From positions 16,219,798-16,283,797 of the forward strand of contig NC_049914.1 of NCBI RefSeq assembly GCF_001411555.2: DNA of 64,000 bases, given 5' to 3'. The position numbers and the translations under genes are program-made. Below the pieces are notes generated by a model, which was not told the DNA's origin, did no database searches, and saw only the letters and a program-made list of their open reading frames with translations. Source of the stretch: Juglans regia (taxonomy: Eukaryota > Streptophyta > Magnoliopsida > Fagales > Juglandaceae). Shown here piece by piece: positions 35,663 through 48,800 of the stretch (position 1 is the stretch's first letter; the number at the start of each line of letters is the position of its first letter).

Positions 35663-37239
35663 TTGGAGGCTGAATTGTATTACAAAGGATAATATAATGA
35701 TACATCTTGAGAAGATGGGCCTTGTTTCAAAGATTACAAAAATAGAAGATGTAATTGATTTAAAACTTTTCTTTGGACTCATAGCTATATTATGCTTGCA
35801 GGAAATAAGGCCCAGCCTTACCATATGGCCCAGGTCTCATCGGATGGTCTAACTCCCACAATCACTTTACCTTGCATCTATCGCAGAGGAAACCAAGGGA
35901 ACACAGGGAAACTTCGAGAGAGAAGGTTTTCACCGAAAGGGCATAATCGTGATAGAAGGAGAGGGTAGTTAGAGGAGAGAGAAATGGAGGTGAAGGTGGA
36001 AGGGAATAAAAGGAGTAGAGGCACGATCATGAAAGAGAGTTGTTTTTGTAAAGTTTAAGGATTTTCTTTGTTCTCTATTTTGTCCGATTATAGAATTTTG
36101 TTAGGATTTTTATAGAGCCTTGGAATCATCCTCTACATGATGATTCGAGGCTAATTTAAGCAACTAAGGTTGTAGCAAGGGGGTTTGTGTTCTCCTAGAG
36201 GCTATTTGGTTCCTTTGATTCTTTGCCTATCTCTTTCATTGTGTTACCGTCCATGATTTACTATTTGGTTTTGAAAAGATTTCTTGTTCTTGACCTGTTG
36301 TAAACTCATAGCACAACAGGACCTTGAAATAATCAAGGATCCTTCAACCTAAGAGTCTTGAGATGAAAGTGGATGATAATATAGTGAGGGGTTCTTTTCT
36401 TTTCCATGGTGCTTTAATCTGAGTATGAATGATTGTTTGTTTGAAGTGTTAATTTCTTGGCTGAGTTAGCATGAGCAGATGCACCCAATAACCAACAACT
36501 TGATGGGTTGAGCAAACCCTAACCCAGCAACCTTAGTGTTTACTTTCTTAAATCATTGCTTTGAGTTTAAAATCTGTTTACCATCGCAACAATTGTTTTT
36601 CTTGTCATTTCCTTAGTGAGATTAAAACTTACGGTTTTATGGTTCCTTTTGTTTCATTGCAATTACTGATTATAGTGTCGTTATAGCCCCTCATTCCTAT
36701 GATCAAACATTCATCCTACATCGTGTATACATCCAGTGCACATAGTCCATATGTCCCCACTGTAAAAAATGCATACATCCCATTCCTAAATTTAGAATCC
36801 ATTTGTCCATATTCCCTAATCACCCATTACTCGAAATTTGCATGATTAGTTGTGTTGACATAGTTGTCCCTGTGGAAATGACCTTAGAATCTCCCCTAGA
36901 ACTTTAGTTCTGCTTTTATACTTGGAAGCATAATTTGGAGAGCATCAAGAGTCATAGATAATTCAATCATACTCCAATGCATGCTTGGTAGGAGAATCCA
37001 ACAACTCAAGACTCATAGAATCAAAAGTAAAATAAAATAAACAGCAATCAAGAAGACAAAATGACTATAGGAGTAATGTCCTCATTGTAATTCAAAAGTG
37101 AGAAAGATTGAAGATATGAAATGAACTTCCCTAGTTTCATGGTGGATCAGTCGTAGTTTGCAATTTCCAGTTCTTTATTCTTGCTAAATAAACCTGTATC
37201 AAAATCTAAATTTTTCAAAATGAAAATAAAAGAGTAAAC
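35663..37239. other. Non-coding stretch between pol end and truncated 3' LTR
   Basis: No recognisable env-like or other ORF. The phrase gttgtccctgtggaaatgac near 36859 resembles wording inside other gypsy LTRs, so part of this may be a foreign LTR fragment in plus orientation. Otherwise I see nothing assignable. Confidence 0.45.
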
Positions 37240-38122
37240 GAAAGTTCTATGGGCTGCCTCCTATAAGCGCTTGTTTTAAAGTCTACAGCCAGACTTTTCG
37301 ATCTTCATCAATTAGGGTCTCCGAGAGGAATAAGTGCACAGTTCCTCTCCACTTGTTCTCCATAATAATGCTTCAAGCTCTAACCATTAACTCTAAATAT
37401 ACTCCCTATCTTGTCATTCAAATCTATTGCTCCAAAAGAGGAAACTGTGTCAATTGTATAAGGACCTGTCCATCTTCATCTTAACTTGCTCGGGAAGAGT
37501 TTGAATTGCAAATTGAAGATTAAAACTTGTTGTCCTGGTGCAAACTCATGCCTAAGAATCTGTTTGTCATTCTTCCTCTGTTCCTTGTAGATCTTTGCAT
37601 TTTCATAAGTATCGTTTTGGAACTCATCCATATCATTCAATTGAAGAAGTCGCTTTTCCCCTGTTGACTTCAAATCAAAATTGTTCTTTATCACCCAATA
37701 AGCTTTATGCTCCAACTCAACCGGGATATGACATGCATTTCCAAACACTAATCTGTAATGAGACATCCCAATAGGTGTTTTAAAGGTTGTACAATATGCC
37801 AACAAAGTATCATCAAGCTTTTTCGCCCAATCTTTCCTATTGGTGTTGACCGTCTTTTCAAGGATGTTCTTGATTTTCGATTTGAAATTTCAGCTTGGCC
37901 ATTAGTTTGAGGATGGTAACCAAGTGCTATCTTGTGCATGCAAATGGAAGGGCTTATACCTTTTATGTCAGAAATGGTCCACCCTAAGGCTGTTCTATGC
38001 TCCCTTAACACACACATCAACTTTTCCTCTTCTTCAGGTGTGAGTAGTGCAGAAACAATAACTAGAAATGTGTAATTATCACCCAAGAATGCATAGCGAA
38101 TATGCTCATGTAATTGCTTCAA
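37240..38122 (-). pseudogene. Gypsy pol remnant: RT start fused to integrase end
   Basis: From 38122 downwards, the translation begins with the segment before the RT fingers: HIRYAFLGDNYTFLVIVSA, LTPEEEEKL and ALGWTISDIKGISPSICMHK. Within the same frame, near 37927, it jumps to [14 protein letters not shown], which belongs near the end of the integrase core. The rest of integrase continues in another frame at 37476-37805 ([30 protein letters not shown]) and on to about 37240 (RWTGPY..., FRVNG). All of the RT palm, RNase H and most of integrase are missing, so a single deletion of about 2 kb or more is likely. The product is dead. Confidence 0.9.
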
Positions 38123-38416
38123 CTCTGGAGGGATGTAAGTTGTAGTTTGATGCGTCTTTTCTTTAGAAAATGCAGAATCTAGCTTTGCTACAATCTACTC
38201 TAGCCTCCCCACTTCATTGCTAAGTGATGTATCCTACTGCAAATATTGTTCTAGGTGATCAGCTGGTGCATTTTCTTGAAAGGCTTCTTCTACACATTGC
38301 TTAATGAAATCTACCTGAAAGCAAGTGTTTGACTCTTCTGGAAATCTCATAGCTTGGTAGAAGTTAACATAACATTTTCCTCGTTCACTCTCAATGTTAA
38401 TTCACTCTTTTGAACA

Positions 38417-38638
38417 TCAAGTAAAGCCCTTCCCGTAGCCAAGAATCAGTGAGACTTCTTCATCTTCCTCCATATCTAACACCACAAAATCAGCAAAAAA
38501 AATAAATTTATCCACCTTTACCAATACATCTTCTATGATTCCACGTGGATACTTGATGGATCGGTCTGCTAGTTGCAAAGAAATGGTTGTTTGTTTCATC
38601 TCCCCAAGTCCTAATTTCTTGCAAACAGAAAGTGGCAT
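38417..38638 (-). pseudogene. Gypsy aspartic protease remnant
   Basis: A 73-residue frame contains MPLSVCKKLGLGEMKQTTIS, LQLADRSIKYPRGIIEDVL and FADFVVLDMEEDEEVSLILG, matching the middle and end of Athila/Tat-type retropepsins. The catalytic DxG part lies upstream, outside this frame, and was not recognised. Confidence 0.85.
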
Positions 38639-39041
38639 AAGATTAATGCTGGCAGCAAGATCACATAAAACTTTATCAAAAAAATGAATTTTCTATAGTG
38701 CAAGGCAAAGTGAAACTCCTCGGATCTTTTAATTTTTGAGCCAATTTGTTTTGAAGAATAGTACTACATTTTTCAAAAAAGTTTTATTGTTTCAAACTCC
38801 TCCAATCTTGTCTTCTTGGAAATGATGTCCTTCAAGAATTTGACATAATTTAGAATTTGTTCCAAATTATTTGCAAAAGGAATATTTATGTGAATTTTCT
38901 TAAAAATATCCAAAAATTTAAAAAATTGTTATCTAATTTTTTTTTTGAAAACATTGAGGATAGGGAAGTGGAGTAGGGAGAATAGAAGGATTTTCAGGAA
39001 ATGAAATTGCTGGAGGCTTGTCAGTTTCTTTTAATGCATCA

Positions 39042-40477
39042 TCAACAATCTCCCTCTTCTTTCACTTTATTCTTGCTTTGGTCATTGTTTGTAACTATAG
39101 GGGTGGACTTGGTTTCCTTTGATGTCAATCTCTCAATTTCTCTTCTACTCCTAAGTGTGGTGACCTTGCATTGTTCATTTGGATTCACTTCTATGTTACT
39201 AAGAAAAGCTCCTCTTTGTTGGGCTGTGATGGTTGTGGCTAGTTGCCCAATTTGCACGTCAAGATTCTTTATAAAGGCTCCTATGTTGCTACAATGAGTC
39301 TCAATGTTGTCCAACCATGAATCATTCTTTTTAAATCTTGCATTTGTCTCCTTAATAAAGGAAACCATGGCATCCTCAAGTGACATATTCTTCTCGCTTG
39401 GTTAACCATCAAATCTTGAAGGAGGTTGCAACACATTCTTTGTGTTTCCATAAGATAAATTCTCATGACTTCAAAGCCCTGGATGGTAGTAATTTGGCAT
39501 GGGATTACCACGATAGTTATAGTTTCGATTGTTGATGCATTGAAATTGTTCTTGACTCGCTTCATTACTCGGAACTGTCATACTTGTAGCTGCAACATAT
39601 TCTGGACTTTGTGGTATCCTTTAGGTTGTCAAAGCTGAAATTTGATGGGATAAAGAAGCAACTTGAGCTGAAAGGGCTACTAACGACTCCAATTCATGAA
39701 TCATTGCAACTTTCTTAGGCATAGTTCTTTCGGTTGGCCATTGATAGTTGTTTGAAGTCATTTCTTCCAAAAGAGAGGTAGCACCTTCGGCTGTCTTTGA
39801 CATCAAAGTTCCACCTGCAGCAGCATCAACTATGATCCGAGTTTGTCCATTCAATCCATTGTAGAACATCTGAACCTGCAACCAGTCCGGCAATCCGTGT
39901 TGAGGGCAACAGTGAATCAAATATTTATACATTTCCCATGCTTCATAGAGTGACTCGAAATCATTTTGCTTGAATTGATCAATTTCGCTCCTGAGTTTGG
40001 CTGTTTTTGCAAGTGGAAAGAATTTTGCAAGAAATTTTTCAGCCATGTCCTGCCAACTAGTTATACATCTCGGTTGTAGAGATTATAGCTAACCTCTTGC
40101 CTTATCCCTCAAATAAAAAGGAAACAATCTTAGTTTAATGGTGTCTTCAGTAACACCATTAATCTTTACAGTGTCACAAATCTCCAAAAACATCGCAAAA
40201 TGAATATTTGGATCATCAAGTGGCAATCCACTGAATTGGGCTTGTTGCACCATGCTGATGCTGGTTTGAGCTCAAAATTGTTGGCATTAATAGTTTGACG
40301 TCTTATACCTGAGTAGTTGTCATTCACAACTAGCCGTACATAATCTTTCAAAGTGCGAGGTTGTGCATCTTGTTGCCCGTCAGCCATGGCTAGTGCTTTC
40401 TTTTTTTTTCGTGATCTAAGAGTTCTTTCAGTCTCTGGATCAAAGGGAATAATGTCAAGGTATCTAGCACAGCACAT
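39042..40477 (-). pseudogene. Gypsy gag remnant in several frames
   Basis: The N-terminal part is at 40166-40477 (LKDYVRLVVNDNYSGI, ANNFELKP). The Retrotrans_gag core is at 39621-40046: EKFLAKFFPLAKTAKLRSEI, ESLYEAWEMYK, CPQHGLPDWLQVQMFYNGL and VDAAAGGTLMSKT. The C-terminal part is at 39042-39386 (FIKETNARFKKNDSWLDNIE, IGQLATTITAQQRG). Frameshifts separate the parts. Gag would form the particle; this copy cannot give a full protein. Confidence 0.9.
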
Positions 40478-40595
40478 CCAATGTAAAAAACAAACCTGTA
40501 AAACAAAAGAATTTATAAATTAAAACCAAAATTACTTAGTATCGACATTGGCAAAAATAAGAAGAAATCAATCATTGACAACGACGCAAAAAACT

Positions 40596-42015
40596 TGATC
40601 GGTGCAAAATTGTAAATGCACAATATCGTAGTTTTATAATAAAGTGATAAGAAGAGTGTCATCCTCAGGCATTGGTATCTCACTTTGACAAGTATCGAAA
40701 TTATACTAACCTCGACTTTATTTAGAAAAGTCACTAAGATTTTTATAATTGCAATTTAAAATAAAATCAATTCAAAGAAAATATTCAAAGGAAAGGAAAG
40801 TTGTTGTTTAATGATTAAATCAATGAGAAAAAAAACTTTTAGGAAATTGATTTCACCTAATATTCCCTCACTATGCTTTTCTCATCTAACTAATTGAAAT
40901 TAAATTCTCTTTTTTTGTTAGCAAATTCTCCAAAGTCATCCAAAAGCCTCTTTTGATAGTCAGTTGGATTTATTATTGATCATCATTTTACACAAGAGTA
41001 TGCAAATTAATATGAATGCATTAAGACTAACAATTTTAATACGACAAGGTTCATATAGGTCTTTCAATTTCTATATTTACCTATGCTGAAATATCCAAGG
41101 TCTATCATATAATTTCCTATTTTGAAAGCAAATCACAAGATCAAAATCATCTAATTAATAGCCAGTCAATTAGAAGTAATAAGTTCAAAATAAATCAGAA
41201 AAATATAGAAGATAATTATTTCAAATTAGCATAGAAAAACAAGTATAGTTTGAAATTAGATTACATCATTTTCCTATAATAAAGAAAATTCAATTCATGC
41301 TAAAAATTAAATTTAATGTCAACAAATTCACCATAATTTTTCTGAGAGGAATGAAAGAAAATGAAAACTAAAAAAATAAAAAAGATACTCCTCGCAGTCT
41401 GTTGCATCGTCCACGTTTTTTTTTCAGTTTTTCCTCTAGTCGGCGTCCCTTCCGCAGGTAGTGATGAAATCACTTTTTTTTTTTCAAGTCTCCCTCTTCC
41501 TGGTGGGGTAGGCGCTAGTAGATAGGCAGATTCAAATCAATTTTCCTTGCCTACATCTCTTCTTTTTGAATTTGAATTTTCGTTCCTTGTGTCATTTGCT
41601 TCTTTTTCTTTTTCAACTTCAACTTCCGTCGCATCTTCCTCCAGAGTTTGCCTCTATCCTCTTCTTTATCTAGTTTGAGAATTTGCTTCTATCTTTTGGA
41701 TCTTCAAAAATTCAACTTGATCTTTTTTTCCAAATACCACCGGTAACTAGCTCTTATATTCGAATAAAATCTTCACTTAAATGAGAGAGTCTTTAGTCGA
41801 TAGGTTTCTAAAATTTGAGTCTTCCTTTTATTTGAATTTGAAATAAAATTTAATTGATGGCAATGAAGCCTAACATCAACAAAGGGTCTTAATCAATAAT
41901 CATGATGCCAAATCAAGTTTCTATTTCATCCCAACATAATATGTCCTTAACAAAACCATACATCAAAATTCGGATCCAAAACATTGACCTTTCATAAAAA
42001 CCACAAAATTCAGCA
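40596..42015 (-). repeat. 5' LTR of the gypsy element
   Basis: It starts TGATCGGTGCAAAATTG on the plus strand. The first 445 bases match 35217-35662; the rest (to about 42015) has no partner in the left LTR but is partly matched, inverted, at 32096-32400. A T/C-rich stretch at 41390-41740 may be the transcript leader of the minus-strand element. Its length of about 1.4 kb fits Athila-type LTRs. Confidence 0.8.
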
Positions 42016-42284
42016 TATTATTTTATGCTACGTAGTTAAAATGTTATTCATCTTCTTCTAGTATCTCCTTCAGGTCTATTATTAAGTGAAAAATGAGCTC
42101 TATAAAAAAAGCAATCCGTTCAAGTCTGCCTTCAAGGGTGAAGTCATCTTTAGTGATCTCTGGCCAATCCATTGTGTTCATACTCCTCTATACCTATCCC
42201 AACTTCTACAATTCTAGGGGGAGAAATAGTGGAACTATCACAATGCAATTCCTATAAATCTTAGTATGTTATACGACGAACATA
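42016..42284 (-). repeat. Giant-LTR family fragment (g), right part
   Basis: It continues the fragment 35077-35216 beyond the gypsy insertion: the order of words (tattcatc, ggagaaatagtggaactatc, acaatgcaattcctataaat) follows 44700-45060 of the giant LTR. It ends where a plus-oriented family member begins at 42285. Confidence 0.6.
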
Positions 42285-45218
42285 TGTAACTGCCGCTAGA
42301 AATTCAATGGATGAATTTCTTTAGGCTTTAGAAACATCATGAACACCTCGAAAATGTCTCACGAATCGAGACATTGCGTAAGTTTTTGTCTGTCGACTTA
42401 GTCAGTTTCTTACCCATTTTTGTGCCATTAGTCTCAAATGAATATTTAGGATTTTACGACGCAATAATATGCCTAGGTTTAATGCTTAGATCAAGTTTAG
42501 AACTTGAAAATGAGGTATATGATGTTATTTCTTGAAGATTTATTTCATAAGAAATCTGGATTTAGTGGTTTGATCTAAAATCAAAGCATGTGTTACTCAG
42601 AACTTAGTGTGCAAGCAATCGCGATTGTGAAGACATGTGGCGTTTTCTTGCCCTAGCCGAAATCCTAAAATCCTCTCATAATCTCTTTTGTGGTCTAGGT
42701 TCAATGAACCCATGCAAAAGAACAAGGGTGGCGTTTAGATCCTCATGGCCAAAACCCTAAATATCTCCCATCATGATTAGAATCTTCTAGAAACCCTAAG
42801 GAGCTAATGCATGAATGCCATGTGAGAAGTGGAGTGTGTGTCCTTTGCCATGCTCGAAAATTATTTTCCTCCCTTTCTTCTTCCACTTTTGGGTCCAAAT
42901 ACAATGAACCTAGTGGTTGGATATGGCATGATGGCCAAGTGGCGTGTGGCTTATCAAAATCGAAATCCTATGGCTTTTTCCCTTCTGGAAAACTCAAAGG
43001 TTCCTCTTCCATGTGTGCCAAGTGGCACCTCCTTTCCTATGGCCAAAAATGGCCTTTCCCCCTTCCTTCTTATAAGCTTCTTCTACAAGCTTGGTTGAAT
43101 GCTTTCCAAAACCGAAAATCCCTTCTTATGGCTCTAATGATTGTGGCTTAGGGAAACTCAATGGCCTCTCTCCCAATTGGGCGTCTTCTCCTTACACCAA
43201 AACCCTAATTAGATTTTTTCCCAAAAACCTAAACCCTTATGGCCAAAAATCGCTAGAATTTGGGATTCCTTTTGGTCTTGGGCGCCTATCTCACTAACAA
43301 AGGTTAAGGTCCACTTCCCTCACGAGCTTCTAGCCTCCATAATCTATTGGGCTTAAATCTATTTGGGTCAAGATAGCAAATAAAAAGTAACAGGTAAGGA
43401 CTTAGCTTAGACAGAGTTATCACATAATGTCTTAGCATGATCTTAAAACATAGAATATGATTTTTGGTGTTGCATGAATCGGTTGAAGAATATGGTTTAA
43501 AGTTTGAAGGAATTGCCACAAAAATCAAGACTTTCTGGCCTTTATATGATTCAGCCAATGCATAGTTTGTAAGGTTGTATTTTGAATTACACTTTTATGA
43601 TTTCATTTTGGGATTTAGGACCAAATTTATACGAGAAATTTAATTGGTAGAATTTGGCGCTTGTATGTGAAATCCTTAATTTAGGGGCAAAATGATCATT
43701 TCTCATAAGTAGAGGGCTAAAATAGAAATTTTTCCACGAGTCAATGAGTTTTATGTTTTAAGTGTTTAAAGTGATATTCTAACCCTTAAAATAATCTCAT
43801 TAAAATAATCTGATTTCAGTTTGCGCTATTTTCCTGCTACTTTTATGTCACTCAAATCACTGTAAATTAGTCTCTAACTTACTTTCTAGTGTATTTTTGT
43901 ATGTATGATAGTAAGCCATAATTGTCATATTCTTATTATTTATGATTATTATAAATGTTCTAATCTACCATGCCATGTTAATTATTTCAAGTACATGTTT
44001 ATCTGTTACATGCCATATTATGCCATGTCATTTGTCACACGTTCATTGACACATCATGTCCCATGCATAAAGTATGTCACAAAAAATAGTATTTTAAATC
44101 AGTGGAGTCGTTTATCTTTATCATGACCCCAAGTACTAAGGTAAGGTATTATCGTCGTGGAACTACATTATTCACGTTGGAGCATTTAAACTAGTGTGAA
44201 ATTTCTTGGGTTAACAAAGTACCATCAATAGATTTCGAATGGGACCTAAGTAACTAGTTGTCAAAGCGAAGTCAAACACCTAATGGTGGTTGCACCAACA
44301 TGTTTATTTTTAATTCAGTTATATAGACATGCTCATAGCTGGTGCATATATCTATAATTTGATACGGTACTGGCAGAAGCACATGGCTCAAGGGGAATTG
44401 TGTAGCATCCGCATGTTCATGTTTAATTAACCATGTTATTGTTGAACAAGATTCGAAGTTCATGTTCAATTCACATCAAATTTAATTCATGTCAGTTTTC
44501 AGTCTATGTCAAGTTTCTACTTATGCAAGACATGTCATGCTGTTTGTCAAGTCATGTCATGTTCACATCACGACGTGTGACGCCCCCAAATTCCGTTTGG
44601 GATCGGGCGGACATTTGAAGCGTTGAGACATGCAACACAAGGTTACTTGCCCCCGTTCATAACATATAAGATGCAATATTCCTAACATGCATCTAGCATT
44701 ATGCAATATTTGCAGCGGATAATTTTTTCCTTTAGCAATACTATGCACCAAACCGAAATATCCTAAATACTTAAAACATACTTCATACATAATGACGTAC
44801 TAAACAACTAAGATCACAACAATAGTCCATATGGTTGTGATCAAAAGAGTGCTGGAAATTGAACTCCACAAGTACAAGTAATAATCTGAGATAATTACTG
44901 TACTACCATCTACGTCGCACCGTCGCTTAGTCAACCGTTTCTAGTTGGTCGATTCCCGGTTCTCCTTCAGATCCTGTTGCAAAATCTACCATTCGGGGGG
45001 AATGGTAGTTGAGACTATCACAGTGAGAGTTGATTACAAATCTCAGCAAGTTAACAGAAAACTTCCACACAGGTTAATGATGCATGCATGGCAGTAAAAA
45101 CATGAATGCGTAATCAAATCATAAGTAATCATAGCACAACTTGACATACAACATAACATAACTGGCATAACGTAAACTGAAACTGAAGCTTAGCATGAAC
45201 GTGACTTGAAACATTACA

Positions 45219-45344
45219 TGGACTTGAAACATAGTATGAACGTGAGCTTGGAACATAACATGGACTTAAAACATAACATGAACGTGAGCTTGGAACATAA
45301 CATGGACTTGAAACATAACATGAACGTGAAAATGCATAATTTGA
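45219..45344 (-). repeat. 42-bp tandem repeat array inside giant LTR (a)
   Basis: Units starting tggacttgaaacata/tggacttaaaacata lie at 45219, 45261 and 45303, spaced exactly 42 bases, each containing aacgtgagcttggaacataa or a variant. Decayed half-units (acatgaacttgaaacataac...) extend the array from about 45140 to 45520. Confidence 0.9.
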
Positions 45345-45662
45345 ACATGAACTTGAAACATAACTTGAGCCTGAGCATGACATAACATAAATGTGAACTT
45401 GGAACATAACATAAACGTGAACATAACATAATATGAACTTGAAACATATTCTTGTCTCATGGGATTACCATGATTGCATGAACGTAAACTTGAACATAAC
45501 ATAACATGAAACATGACTTGAACTTGGAATCTTATTCAATAGACTTAATCATTAAAGTGACCATATGGGTGCTACACAGGTCCCCTTGAGCCGTGTGTCC
45601 CTGCCGATTACCGCATCACATCACAGGTTTCTATACCAGCTGTGAGTGCGTTAATACGTACT

Positions 45663-45800
45663 CCATAGTTGTTGTGGCCCCACGTATTCTACGTGTCACA
45701 ATTGTTGTGTCTCACGTAGTGTATGCTCCACAGTTGTTGTGGCCCCATGACTTATTTGTTTGTGCCACACTTACTGTGGACACACGTAACATAATGTGTG
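45663..45800 (-). repeat. 32-37-bp repeats with internal palindromes inside giant LTR (a)
   Basis: Units CATAGTTGTTGTGG, CACAATTGTTGTGT, CACAGTTGTTGTGG and CACACTTACTGTGG start at about 45664, 45697, 45729 and 45766, most followed by a cacgta-like word. The core CCACA(N5)TGTGG is a perfect inverted repeat in two units. Confidence 0.8.
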
Positions 45801-48800
45801 GCACCATCGGCGTTAGTGCCTGGCGCGCTCCGGTGACCAGCTAATTAGGCCTTATTCGCAACCTGTTGACTGTACTTCGTCAACCCAGGGAATTTCACAT
45901 CTATTTAGACACTCCAGCGTGAACAAAGGAGTTCCACTAGGATATTACCCCATACTAGCGCTTAGGGTCGTGATTGACATGAATAACTTAACTGGCATAC
46001 CTGAAATTTCGTAGCATGACGTAACATGAACGTGACATAAAAGACAGAAGTCCTGACGTAGCATAACGTGACATGAACTAAGACGACAAACATGACATAC
46101 TTCGAGACATAAATGTAACAGAGAACATTTCATAACATGGCATACATGTAACATGCAACATTTCGTAACATGGCATACCATATAACAGACAACATTTCTT
46201 AACATGGCATAACATGTGACAGTGAATATTACGTGGCATGAAATACATGTAATAGATGGCAATGCACTTAACTTAACATGACATACTTGCAATGTATAGT
46301 AATACGTGACATAATATTTTGTGAAACAGATGAATAATTCATAACAGAATAAATTTTGTGTAATAGATAAATATGTAATGACTTGGCATGGCACATATGA
46401 TAACATGCATACATACAATTTAGTTCCCTCACTGATCACTCATATACATTAAACTAATAGTAAGTTAAAAGCTAACTTACCTCGATCTTCGGGTTTCGAG
46501 ACAAAACTCAAGTGCGATCATGAGAAATTGAAAGTAGTGATTTTTAAAAATTAGAACTTAATCACTAACAATTAGGAATAAGGAAAAATATCTTACCCTC
46601 TACATGTGGAAAAATGACCATTTTATCCCTAACTTAAGGATTTTACATCCTAACTCCAAAAATCAGCAAAATTTACATACCTTATGTAAATTTGTTCTAA
46701 ACTCAAATTTCAATTCAGAAAAATTTAACACTAAACACAACCATTAAAACTCTATAGGGCGGAAACTTACAAGGCTATTTCATTTGATTTTGTTGTAATT
46801 CTTTCAAATTTCAAAACTCATGATTAAACCAAAATTTTTCTTCTACTATACTCATAATATATTCCTAAGAATAATCATGTTTTGAATCATGAACAAAAGT
46901 CATTAAAATCACTAAAACCATACTTGAACTTTTTGGTTTTTCTTCTAAGTTCAAAAACAGAATTTTGTTTCTAACTTGTTTTGATCAACCTCTTGATCCA
47001 TGACTTATAAAGAAGTGATCTTCAAACCAAAACATCACATGGTTTAGAAAGGTGTCCTAAAATAGATCCAAGCATCAAACTCAAGATCACATGGTTAAAC
47101 ATCACCCAAAACATAAATTTAGCCAAGAACATCATCACTTTGGCCTAACCAAATATCTCAATGCATAAAATTTCATATATTTGAAACTAACATCAAATAT
47201 CTTCAAAATAAAATTCTAACATGTATATAAGAGGCTTAGGATCTTCCAATAAAAATATCAAAGCCATTGGAATAAGATTAAACCATAAAAGATTTAAACT
47301 TTCTCAAAACAGAAACTGTTTTTCCTCTTCCAGTTTCTAAGTTTCTAGACCTAAGAAAATATTTCACCAAAACTTTTAATCATGCAACAAATCCTCAACC
47401 AATAATCATAAACACATGTTAACAGTACTCCCTAAATATTTCGGACCAAGATCTATTCATTAGCTTGGTCAAAAACTCCAAAATATAATACACTCTCTAG
47501 TTTATTGCCTAGAATGACCTTTCTGGGGTCTAAACAAATTTTTACCAATCAAATGATCTCCAAATAGAACAAATAAGATAGACACATAAACTAGACTCAA
47601 AAATAAATAACTTTCATGAAGGAAAATTTGCGAGAAAACACTTACAAAAGCTTCGAAACAGGCATTCAAAAGAGGTAATAAAAACTGTCCGAGAGTGTCT
47701 TTTGTGTTCTATGGAGGAAAAGTGTAAAGGAGAGTTGCTTTTCGTGGGAAGTGGACTGGAGAGCCTCTTACACAAGTTATGGAAAGTGATAGGACTGAAA
47801 GGGAGGTTGAGTGTTGCCCTTTTCTTCTCATAAAAATCAGTCCAAGATCTTTTCTCAAGTTGGAGTGTAAGAGTGAAAGAGTGAGGTGGCGCTTTAGCTT
47901 TGTATTTCAAGAACCTTCTAGGCCCTTCTTCTAAAGATCTGACCAGCCAAGTGGGGGTACAAAACTTAGCCATGAAGCAATCCTATGGTGGCCAAATTCG
48001 TGGGCCTTAAAGGGCCTAAACCGAATGGGCCTAAATTTTGGGGTTTAAAGAGGGTTTGGGTTGCTATCAAGCCCAAATCCAATATCACTTGGTCCAATAA
48101 ATTTTTCAAGGTTAACAAGGTTGGATAATGATGTTCTAACACAAATTTGAAGGATTAATAGCATGTGGAAGTGATTTAATCAAGTGATTAAACACAATGC
48201 TAGAAATTGGATTAGAACAGGTTTAGAGGCTAACTTTAGGGTTTTGGGGAAACCGTTTAGGGTTCCGATTTCAACAATGTTTTTGGGCTTTCAATTGGAT
48301 TCCCACCATTTAGGGTTTTACTAGGATTGAAGCTGTTTTTGATCTGGCACAATTTGGTTGAGCAGATGAAACAAAGTTTTGCTTAAGTGGTATGATTTCA
48401 CAGCTTGATTCCTTCAAATCAATCAAACGCTCCTCATGGTGCCAAGTGTCTAATATTATTCACTAAGTGTGGCTAAGATCTTGCCAAGTGTCCAAATAAA
48501 ATTTCTCTAATCTAATTTGGACATTCCACACTATGATTTTGAAACACTGCAATTGGTGCACTTACCGAGGTTACTATTCACTCTGAAAAAATGAATCATA
48601 AACTTAACACCAAATATTCCTAAATATTCATATTAACCTATAGTGAAAATATTTTATCGAAATTCAACCTTGAAGTACCCCTAAAAATAATTTCACAATT
48701 TCCAACAGACGTTTCGTCCGGAATTATGAAAATAGGATAATGCGCCATAAAATCCTAAATAATCCACTAAGTCTAATGGCGTAGACCATAATTCATTTTG

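Larger units (their letters stand above)
35217..42015 (-). mobile_element. Athila/Tat-like Ty3/gypsy element, internally deleted
   Basis: LTR sequence starting TGATCGGTG lies at both ends (35217 and 40596), with gag, protease and pol fragments between them on the minus strand. Next to the 5' (right) LTR, the minus strand reads AGTTTTTTGCGTCGTTGTC, a decayed form of the Asp-tRNA primer site typical of Athila-type elements (TGGCGCCGTTGCC). The left LTR is truncated, and most of reverse transcriptase, RNase H and integrase is missing. The right boundary, about 42015 (..attcagca), is provisional; no clear target duplication was found. Confidence 0.85.

Noticed and set aside
42807..43297. Plus-strand ORFs of 68-114 codons
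   Set aside because: They lie inside the decayed giant LTR (d), overlap in different frames and have no domain.
45129..45514. Three overlapping minus-strand ORFs rich in Met, Cys, Phe and Ser
   Set aside because: They are readings of the 42-bp tandem repeat in three frames.
45945..46439. 164-codon minus-strand ORF rich in Cys, Val, His and Met
   Set aside because: It lies in the aacatggcatac-type repeats of giant LTR (a) and has no recognisable domain.
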